A stretch of 64,000 bases of DNA, taken from Accumulibacter sp. (GTDB lineage Bacteria; Pseudomonadota; Gammaproteobacteria; Burkholderiales; Rhodocyclaceae). The stretch is from contig NZ_JAMTDX010000098.1 in assembly GCF_023806625.1 (NCBI RefSeq), forward strand, positions 1-64,000, written 5' to 3'. Numbering within the stretch: position 1 is the first letter of the stretch; every line of letters begins with the position of its first letter. Below are positions 57,975-64,000 of the stretch, in pieces. The notes below the pieces were generated by a model. That model was not told the origin of the DNA, searched no databases, and saw nothing but the letters and a program-made list of their open reading frames with translations. The position numbers were made by a program, and so were the translations under genes.

Positions 57975-58038
57975 CGCCGGTCGCGCTGCGCTGCGAGAAT
58001 CGACGCCCGCACATTGCTGAACGAACGAGGAGGAGGAA

Positions 58039-60351
58039 ATGAGTTTCCGGATCAGTCGAGTGGCCGCGGCGCTGGCCGTACTCGGCAGCGGCGGGATGGC
58101 GCCGCTGGCCGCTGCCGACGGCGCAGCCGGAAGCGCCGCTGACCAATCGGCCGAGTCCTCGACGGTGATCGTCAGGGAAAGCCGCGTGCAACCGATTCCG
58201 GTGGCGAGCCAGGTTGGCGACGAGACGATGCAGACCCTGCGCCCGTCGACCAGCGACACGGCAAGCCTGCTGCGCGGCGTTCCGGGCGTGCAGATGCGCG
58301 AGGCCGGCGGAGTCTCGAGCCTGCCGGTGCTCCGCGGCCTGGCCGACGACCGCAACCGGATCGTCGTCGACGGGATGGACCTGATCTCGTCGTGTCCGAA
58401 CCACATGAACCCGCCGCTTTCGTACCTCGACCCGACCGGCGTCGGCAAGCTGCGCGTCGTCGCCGGAGTGACGCCGGTGAGCATCGGTGGCGACAGCATC
58501 GGCGGGACGATCATCGCCGAGTCGCTGGCTCCGCGCTTCGCTTCGCCCGGCGAGCCGGTGCTGGCCAGCGCTGAGATCGGCGCGTTCTACCGGAGCAACG
58601 GCAATGCCCGCGGCGGCAACCTGTCGGCAGGGATCGCCAACGACAACCTCAGCGCCAGCTTCAGTGCGGCGATCGCCAAAGCGGACAACTACACGGCCGG
58701 CGGCAACTTCAAGAACTTCGACGCCACCGGCAACCCGGGACACACGCTGGCCCGCGACGAGGTCGGGTCGTCGGCGTACGAAGCGCGCAACTACCAGGTC
58801 GCGCTCGCCTACCGGCAGCGTGAGCAGCTCGTCGAGTTCAAGTACGCCTACCAGGACATCCCCGAGCAGCTCTTCCCCAACCAGCGGATGGACATGCTCG
58901 GCAACACCCAGAACCGCTTCAATCTGCGCTACCTCGGCGAGTTCGACTGGGGCCAGCTCGAGGCACGCGCGTACTACGAGACGGTCGACCACCTGATGGA
59001 CTTCGGTCCCGACAAGCGCTTCTACTACGGAATGGCGTCCGGCACCGGCTATCCCTGTTCGCCAATCAGCGCGACCTGCGCCGCGGGAATGCCGATGAAG
59101 ACCGAAAGCAGGAACACCGGGGTCACCGTGCGCGCCGACGTCAATCTCGGGGCCAGCGACCTGCTGCGCGTCGGCGGCCTGTACCAGCACTACTGGCTCG
59201 ACGACTCCTGGCCGCCTTCGGGGAGCGGCATGTGGCCGCAGACCTTCGAGAACATCAACGACGGAACGCGCGACCGTCTGGCGATCTTCGGCGAATGGGA
59301 ATCGCGGCTCGACGCGCGCTGGACGACGCTGCTCGGACTGCGCTACGAGCGCGTGACGACCGATGCCGGGCCGGTGCAGGGGTACGACCCGAACATGAAC
59401 TTCATGGGCATGGGCATGATGCGCATGTACAGCAACCAGCAGGCCGACGCTGCGGCGTTCAACGCACAGGATCGCCGGAAGACCGACAACAACTGGGACC
59501 TGACCGCCCTCGCCCGTTACGCGGCCGACGCGCAGACCGATCTCGAATTCGGGGTGGCCCGCAAGACCCGCTCGCCGAACCTCTACGAGCGCTACACCTG
59601 GTCGACCTGGTCGATGGCCGCGGTGATGAACAACCTCGTTGGCGACGGCAACGGCTACTACGGCAACGTCGACCTCAACCCCGAGGTCGCGTACACCGTC
59701 TCGGCGTCGGTCGACTGGCATGCCGCCGACCGCAGCTGGCGAGTCAAGGCGACGCCGTACTATACGCGGGTCAACGACTACATCGACGCGATCCGCTGCA
59801 GCAACAGAACGACCTGCGCGCCACCGAACGCGACGACGACCAACCAGTTCGTCGTCCTGCAGTACGCGAACCAGTCGGCCGAACTCTACGGCATCGACCT
59901 GTCCGGCGAACTCCCGCTGGCGGCGACCCGCTTCGGCGACTTCGCGCTCAACGGCGTGATCTCCTACACCTACGGGAAGAACCTCGACACCGGCGACGGC
60001 CTGTACAACATCATGCCGTTCAACGCCCGGCTGGTACTGACGGAGCGCGTCGGCGGCTGGGACAACGCGCTCGAGTTCGTCGGCGCCAGCGCCAAGAACC
60101 ACCTCTCCGACGTGCGCAACGAAATCGGCACGCCCGGCTACGGCCTCGTCAACCTGCGCACCAGCTACTCGTGGAAGCAGGCGCGCATCGACTTCGGTGT
60201 CGAGAACCTGTTCGACAAGCTCTACTACCTGCCGCTCGGCGGGGCCTACACCGGCCAGGGAACGACGATGATGCTGAACGGGGTTCCCTGGGGGATCGCG
60301 GTTCCCGGCGTCGGACGTTCGATCTATGCTGGAGTGAGCTTCAAGCTCTAG
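58039..60351 (+). CDS. TonB-dependent outer-membrane receptor, copper type (OprC/NosA-like)
   Basis: Beta-barrel receptor of 770 residues with a signal peptide (about 1-26). The plug starts near residue 60 with ETMQTLRPSTSDTASLLRGVPG, and the barrel ends in the aromatic-type C-terminus SIYAGVSFKL. Copper features: a CxxxM motif Cys119-Pro-Asn-His-Met123, the type that binds copper in OprC; a methionine-dense loop MNFMGMGMMRM near residues 453-463; and methionines in PCSPISATCAAGMPMKTE. Siderophore receptors lack this pattern. It probably imports copper, for example for copper enzymes such as nitrous-oxide reductase. Strong ribosome-binding site; no neighbour on its strand. Confidence 0.9.
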   Translation: MSFRISRVAAALAVLGSGGMAPLAAADGAAGSAADQSAESSTVIVRESRVQPIPVASQVGDETMQTLRPSTSDTASLLRGVPGVQMREAGGVSSLPVLRGLADDRNRIVVDGMDLISSCPNHMNPPLSYLDPTGVGKLRVVAGVTPVSIGGDSIGGTIIAESLAPRFASPGEPVLASAEIGAFYRSNGNARGGNLSAGIANDNLSASFSAAIAKADNYTAGGNFKNFDATGNPGHTLARDEVGSSAYEARNYQVALAYRQREQLVEFKYAYQDIPEQLFPNQRMDMLGNTQNRFNLRYLGEFDWGQLEARAYYETVDHLMDFGPDKRFYYGMASGTGYPCSPISATCAAGMPMKTESRNTGVTVRADVNLGASDLLRVGGLYQHYWLDDSWPPSGSGMWPQTFENINDGTRDRLAIFGEWESRLDARWTTLLGLRYERVTTDAGPVQGYDPNMNFMGMGMMRMYSNQQADAAAFNAQDRRKTDNNWDLTALARYAADAQTDLEFGVARKTRSPNLYERYTWSTWSMAAVMNNLVGDGNGYYGNVDLNPEVAYTVSASVDWHAADRSWRVKATPYYTRVNDYIDAIRCSNRTTCAPPNATTTNQFVVLQYANQSAELYGIDLSGELPLAATRFGDFALNGVISYTYGKNLDTGDGLYNIMPFNARLVLTERVGGWDNALEFVGASAKNHLSDVRNEIGTPGYGLVNLRTSYSWKQARIDFGVENLFDKLYYLPLGGAYTGQGTTMMLNGVPWGIAVPGVGRSIYAGVSFKL

Positions 60352-60365
60352 CGCCACCGGTGCGC

Positions 60366-60391
60366 TGAACGCCCGGTAGGCCGGGCGTTCA
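60366..60391. terminator. Perfect hairpin between the convergent receptor and transporter genes
   Basis: TGAACGCCCGG at 60366-60376 is the exact reverse complement of CCGGGCGTTCA at 60381-60391, with a 4-base loop. It begins 14 bases after the receptor stop and its right arm covers the stop codon of the leftward transporter gene. There is no clear T-run, so it may be a weak bidirectional terminator or an mRNA 3'-end stabiliser. Confidence 0.6.
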
Positions 60392-61117
60392 GGCCTTCAG
60401 GCTGAACGGCGTGAAGTCGGTGTCGAAGTCGTAATAGTCTTCGTGCTCGGCGCGCTTGAGCGCTGCGACGATCTTGTAGGTCAGCGGAGTGAACAGCACT
60501 TCGACCATCACCTTGGCGACGAACTGCGACAGCATGACTTTCCAGAGAATCTCGTCGGGGATCAGCCCCGAACCGTAGAAGGCCAGCGGGTAGAAGAGCA
60601 GCGAGTCGACGCCCTCGCCGACGATCGTCGAGCCGATCGTCCGCGTCCACAGCCACCGGCCGCGGGTCATCACCTTCATCCGGGCGAGTATGTACGAATT
60701 GACGAACTCGCCGCAGAAGAACGCGGTCAGCGAGGCGAGGACGATTCGCCAGGTCGATCCGAAGGCGATCTCGTACGCCGGCTGGTTCTGCCACTCGGGA
60801 GCCGGTGGCAGCGCAACGACGACCCAGGCCATCAGCGAGGCAAAGGCCATCGCCGCGAAGCCGGCCCAGATCACCTTCCTCGCCCGCGCGTAGCCGTACA
60901 CCTCGGTGAGAATGTCGCCGAAGATGTACGAGATCGGGAAGAACAGCGCACCCGCACCGAAGGTCACCGGACCGATCAGCGGCAGCGTCAGCTGTGCGGC
61001 CTTGGCCGGGCCGATCAGGTTCGAGCACAGGTAGACCGCGACGAAAGCGGCCATCACCAGGTCGTAGTAGCGGTAGCCGCGCGCAGGCGGCGTCCGGGGT
61101 GCTTGGGAAAGCGGCAT
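60389..61117 (-). CDS. Queuosine precursor transporter (YhhQ/VUT family)
   Basis: Inner-membrane transporter of 242 residues for preQ0/preQ1 or queuine, precursors of the tRNA base queuosine. Six membrane segments with the conserved LYFPISYIFGDILTEVYG-like block (FFPISYIFGDILTEVYGYA) and GEFVNSYILARMK, GSTIVGEGVDSLLFYPLAF. Single gene, no queuosine synthesis genes nearby, so it may support salvage. Confidence 0.95.
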   Translation of the reverse strand: MPLSQAPRTPPARGYRYYDLVMAAFVAVYLCSNLIGPAKAAQLTLPLIGPVTFGAGALFFPISYIFGDILTEVYGYARARKVIWAGFAAMAFASLMAWVVVALPPAPEWQNQPAYEIAFGSTWRIVLASLTAFFCGEFVNSYILARMKVMTRGRWLWTRTIGSTIVGEGVDSLLFYPLAFYGSGLIPDEILWKVMLSQFVAKVMVEVLFTPLTYKIVAALKRAEHEDYYDFDTDFTPFSLKA

Positions 61118-61154
61118 CGGCGGCTTTATACCAGAAAGGCGGGTAGAAAAGCGG

Positions 61155-61213
61155 AAAAAACGGGGACAGACCCCATTTTCGCTACGCGGAAATGGGGTCT
61201 GTCCCCGTTTTTT
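61155..61213. repeat. Extragenic palindrome (GGGGACAGACCCC type), also a bidirectional terminator
   Basis: 24-base arms 61155-61178 and 61190-61213 are perfect inverted copies around an 11-base loop. The arms end in A6 and T6, so either strand gives a long stem followed by T residues. It abuts the stop of the leftward ABC permease gene, whose transcript it should end. The core GGGGACAGACCCCATTT is the kind of sequence mobilised as REP-like palindromes by Y1 (RAYT) transposases; no such transposase is in the window. Confidence 0.8.
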
Positions 61214-62383
61214 TCAGGCTTGACGAAGGCAATCGACGATGCTCAGGCGAGCGGCCCGCCAAGCGGGGATGAAGCCGCCGGCGAGGCCCATGAGCAGGGC
61301 GAAGGCGAGCGTCTGCGCGGCGATCGACGGGGTCATCGTGAACCGGAAGGCGAGTTCGGAAAAGGTCTGGAAGTTGGTCGTCGATACGCTGACCACCTGC
61401 ATCAGGCTCGCCGCGGCCAGTCCGACCACACCGCCGGCGAGCGAGAGCAGCAGCGCCTCGGCAAGGAAGGCGACGAGGACGGCGCCGCGGCGAAAGCCGA
61501 TCGCGCGCAGCGTGCCGATTTCGGCGACGCGCTGGGCGACGGCGGCGAACATGGTGATCATCGCGCCGACGATCGCGCCGATCGAGAAAATCACCGAGAG
61601 CACGGTGCCGAGGATCGAGATGAACGTCGCCAGCGCCTCGCTCTGCTCGGCGTAGAAGCGAATCTCGGGCTTGGCCTCGACACCGAGCCGCGGGTCTGCG
61701 TCGATCAGCGCGCGCATGCGCTCGAAGCCGGATTCGTCGGCCAGGCGAAAGACGATCGTCGAGAACGCGCGCCGGCGAAACGCCTGCATCATCTGCTCGG
61801 CGTCGCCCCAGATCTCCGAGTCGAAACCGCTACCTCCACCGTCGAGGACGCCGACGACGGTCCATTCGCGCCCGGCGAAGCGCAGCGTCTCGCCGAGCCC
61901 CACCCCCGCAAAGCCTTCGGCGATCGATCGACCGGCGACGATTTCACTCGTCCCGACGCGGAACATGCGCCCGGAAGTGAGGCGCACCTGCGGCCTGAGT
62001 TCGAGACCGATCTCTGAAGTGCCGCGGACGGTGACGTTACTCGGCTTGCCGCTGCCGCGCTTCGGGAGGTTGTTCAGCGCGACCGGTTCGCTGCTCGCCA
62101 GGCGCCGGCCGAGCGCGTCGGTGGCGATTCCAGGCAGGCTGGCGACGATCGCCGCCTGCTCGCGCGAGATGACCGAGTTGATCTCCGCGCCGGCGCCCTT
62201 GCGCAGGACGACGACGTTGTCCGGCTGACCGGTGGCGACCAGCGTCACGCGGATGCCCTCGCTCATCATCAGGACGGTCGCGAAAACGTAGACGACGAGC
62301 GCCATGCCCAGCGCGGTGAGCGCGGCGGTCACCCGGCGCACGCGGAGGTTGCGCGCGACGTAACTCAGCGGCACGGCCCTCAC
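61214..62383 (-). CDS. ABC transporter permease, FtsX/MacB-like (second)
   Basis: Membrane protein of 389 residues with one N-terminal membrane helix, a large extracytoplasmic domain (about 60-260) and three C-terminal helices with the FtsX pattern VAEIGTLRAIGFRRGAVLVAFLAEA. It begins VPLSYVARNLRVRRVTAALTALGM. The start is GTG 62383, overlapping the stop of the upstream permease gene (GTGA). With that gene and the ATPase it forms a MacB/LolCDE-type exporter that pulls substrates from the inner membrane. The substrate is unknown. Confidence 0.9.
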   Translation of the reverse strand: MRAVPLSYVARNLRVRRVTAALTALGMALVVYVFATVLMMSEGIRVTLVATGQPDNVVVLRKGAGAEINSVISREQAAIVASLPGIATDALGRRLASSEPVALNNLPKRGSGKPSNVTVRGTSEIGLELRPQVRLTSGRMFRVGTSEIVAGRSIAEGFAGVGLGETLRFAGREWTVVGVLDGGGSGFDSEIWGDAEQMMQAFRRRAFSTIVFRLADESGFERMRALIDADPRLGVEAKPEIRFYAEQSEALATFISILGTVLSVIFSIGAIVGAMITMFAAVAQRVAEIGTLRAIGFRRGAVLVAFLAEALLLSLAGGVVGLAAASLMQVVSVSTTNFQTFSELAFRFTMTPSIAAQTLAFALLMGLAGGFIPAWRAARLSIVDCLRQA

Positions 62384-63540
62384 GCGACCTGCCTCAGACC
62401 CGAGACGATGTCCAGCCGGCTGATCCGCCACGCCGGCCAGGCGGAGGCGACGCCGCCGATGACCAGCGCAGCGAGCAGCTGCAGCCCGACGGTCAGGTGG
62501 GAAACCTGGAACACCGCGAACAGCGTGCCCGTCGCGCGGCCGACGAGTGCGGCCAGCGGGAAGGTCGCGGCGACCCCGGCCAGACCGCCAGCGATGGCGA
62601 TCAGCAGGCTCTCGGCGATCAGCAGGCGGGAGACGAAAGCCGGCGTGAAGCCGAGTACGCGCAGCGTCGCGTACTCGGCGAGCCGCTCGCGCGCGGTCAT
62701 GGCCATCGTGTTGGCCATCACCGCCATGATGATCACGATGATGATCAGACTCACCGCCTCGATGGCCACGAGGATCGCCTCGCTCATCGAAACGAAACTC
62801 AGCTGGAAGGCCTTCTCGGTCTCGGTCAGCGTCTCGGCGAGCGAGTTGCGGAACAGCGCGTCGATGCGTTGCGAGATCGCTGCGGCTTCGCTGGCGTCGT
62901 CAATGCCGACGATGAACACGCCGACGGTGTCCGAACTGCCGGGCCCCGCCCGTTTGCGCGCCGACTCCCTGAGGTACTTCCAGTGGAAGAACATCTGCTG
63001 CTCATCGGTGCTCGGCTCGGCTCCGTCGTAGATCCCGCGCAGCGGGAAGGTCCACGTCCCCGGATAGATCGTCCCGCGCAGCGGGATCTGGTCGCCGACT
63101 TTCCAGCCGAATTTGTCGGCGAGCTTGCGCCCGACGATCGCCCCCTGGCGGTCGCGCAGGAAGGCCTGCTTCTGGTCGTCGGCGAGCCCGTACTCGGGGT
63201 ACAGCGCGAGATAGCTCTCCGGATCGACGGCGAACTGCGGGAAGAAGTTGCGCTCGGTGATGTACACGCCGCCGAACCAGTTGGCCCACGACAGGCCGCT
63301 GACCCCGGCGACACCCCGGATCCGTTCGGCGTAGCTCAGTGGCAGTGTGAAGGTCAGCGAGATCGCGTTGCGCGTCACCAGCCGCGTGCTCGCCGAGGCT
63401 TCGACCCCCGCGTACCAGGCGTCGACGAGCGTCCGCAGCAGCCCGAAGGCGCTGATCGCGACGACCAGGCCGACGAGCGTCAGCAGGCTGCGCAGCCGAT
63501 GCCGCAGACAGTTCTTGAGGAGCAGGCGCAGCAGCAGCAT
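62380..63540 (-). CDS. ABC transporter permease, FtsX/MacB-like (first)
   Basis: Membrane protein of 386 residues with the same layout as its downstream neighbour: an N-terminal helix ([20 protein letters not shown]), an extracytoplasmic domain of about 220 residues and three C-terminal helices ([23 protein letters not shown]). The two permeases are diverged copies and probably form a heterodimer. It starts 36 bases after the ATPase gene. Confidence 0.92.
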   Translation of the reverse strand: MLLLRLLLKNCLRHRLRSLLTLVGLVVAISAFGLLRTLVDAWYAGVEASASTRLVTRNAISLTFTLPLSYAERIRGVAGVSGLSWANWFGGVYITERNFFPQFAVDPESYLALYPEYGLADDQKQAFLRDRQGAIVGRKLADKFGWKVGDQIPLRGTIYPGTWTFPLRGIYDGAEPSTDEQQMFFHWKYLRESARKRAGPGSSDTVGVFIVGIDDASEAAAISQRIDALFRNSLAETLTETEKAFQLSFVSMSEAILVAIEAVSLIIIVIIMAVMANTMAMTARERLAEYATLRVLGFTPAFVSRLLIAESLLIAIAGGLAGVAATFPLAALVGRATGTLFAVFQVSHLTVGLQLLAALVIGGVASAWPAWRISRLDIVSGLRQVA

Positions 63541-63576
63541 GGTCCTGGGCAGCGGCGTCGGTCGAAGCAGCCGCGT

Positions 63577-64000
63577 TCAGTGTCCGCCGGCCGCGGGACC
63601 ATCGACCAGCACGCCCTTCTCGAGATGCACGAGACGCTCGGCGCAGGCGGCCGCCTTAGGGTCGTGGGTGACCATGACGATCGTCTTGCCGAGCCGGCGG
63701 TGCAGGTCACCGAGCAGCGCGAGGATCTCGGCGCCGGTCACCCGGTCGAGATCGCCGGTCGGTTCGTCGGCGACGATCAGTTGCGGGTCGGTGACCAGCG
63801 CGCGGGCGATCGCGACGCGCTGCTGCTGCCCGCCCGAGAGTTCGTTCGGGTAGTGGTCGGCGCGGTCGGTGAGGCGGACCATGGCCAGCGCCGAGGCGAC
63901 GTGCTCGTGCCGCTCGCGACGCGTCAGTGGCGCGAGCAACAGCGGCAGTTCGACGTTCTCGGCCGCGCTGAGCACCGGCAGCAGGTTGTAGAACTGGAAG
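63577..64000 (-). CDS. ABC transporter ATP-binding protein (C-terminal part)
   Basis: ATPase of the MacB/LolD group, cut by the window edge: about 141 residues are visible and the Walker A motif lies outside. Present are [20 protein letters not shown] (Q-loop), [15 protein letters not shown] (signature), [12 protein letters not shown] (Walker B) and VTHDPKA (H-loop). It belongs with the two permeases that follow. A periplasmic adaptor gene may lie beyond the edge. Confidence 0.95.
   Translation of the reverse strand, partial: FQFYNLLPVLSAAENVELPLLLAPLTRRERHEHVASALAMVRLTDRADHYPNELSGGQQQRVAIARALVTDPQLIVADEPTGDLDRVTGAEILALLGDLHRRLGKTIVMVTHDPKAAACAERLVHLEKGVLVDGPAAGGH

Larger units (their letters stand above)
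57737..58038. other. Divergent regulatory region between the antitoxin and receptor genes
   Basis: About 302 bases without a gene, read outward by the toxin-antitoxin operon on the left and the TonB-dependent receptor on the right. It carries the two palindromes listed separately and, at the right end, GAGGAGGAGGAA just before the receptor ATG, a very strong ribosome-binding site. Confidence 0.6.

Noticed and set aside
57960-58038. Cobalamin riboswitch before the TonB receptor
   Set aside because: The leader is short and lacks the B12-box pattern; receptor motifs point to copper.

Overview
The window is high-GC, gene-dense chromosomal DNA from a betaproteobacterium. The rho-rpmE order, the mltG-tmk-holB-pilZ-tatD cluster, the divergent LysR/fpr pair and the proteins for polyphosphate, polyhydroxyalkanoate (PHA) and neutral-lipid storage suggest a Rhodocyclaceae / Candidatus Accumulibacter-like lineage. 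That placement is inference: there is no rRNA or other phylogenetic marker in the window. I saw no prophage, CRISPR array, tRNA or complete insertion sequence.

Layout. 1-6.5 kb: end of rho, rpmE with its own promoter and terminator, a membrane glycosyltransferase, orn, an M48 protease, a pterin dehydratase and rsgA. A 326-bp non-coding element with terminal inverted repeats and an 8-bp target duplication sits directly in front of orn. 6.6-15 kb: a storage-lipid region with a PHA-system protein, acyl-CoA-binding protein, WS/DGAT acyltransferase, TPR protein, TetR regulator, patatin-like hydrolase, phasin and a 660-residue two-domain SDR resembling bacterial fatty acyl-CoA reductases, followed by a ProQ/FinO-type RNA-binding protein. 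15-24 kb: an unrecognised protein, a DUF4337 membrane protein, a YiiX-like cysteine hydrolase, a glycan-modification cluster (GtrB-like transferase, methyltransferase, GtrA-like protein, large membrane protein) and a PPK2 kinase. 24-36 kb: an orphan periplasmic binding lipoprotein, a DUF2235 hydrolase, a Mut7-C protein, a TonB-like protein, a potassium channel with a DUF6394 partner, and a two-gene RND efflux pump. 36-43 kb: a small basic protein, GlgX-like debranching enzyme, alpha/beta hydrolase and a DnaQ-GIY-YIG fusion. 42-47 kb: the mltG-tmk-holB-pilZ-tatD-ankyrin operon. 46.6-54.3 kb: ygfZ, an NRDE protein, an L,D-transpeptidase, tadA, a CZB protein, LysR/fpr, ettA and a membrane protein. 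54-64 kb: a YgiQ radical-SAM protein, a Xre-RES toxin-antitoxin pair, a copper-type TonB-dependent receptor, a queuosine-precursor transporter, a palindromic repeat and an ABC exporter cut by the window edge.

How the genes work together. The clearest functional theme is carbon and energy storage. Wax-ester or triacylglycerol synthesis (acyl-CoA-binding protein, putative fatty acyl-CoA reductase, WS/DGAT), PHA granule proteins, glycogen debranching and polyphosphate-dependent nucleotide phosphorylation lie within 40 kb. Envelope functions form a second theme: surface-glycan transferases, an RND pump, TonB uptake, MltG and an L,D-transpeptidase. Many genes are packed with 4-bp stop/start overlaps, and those overlaps fixed several non-ATG starts (rsgA, tmk, RES toxin, ABC permease, DnaQ fusion).
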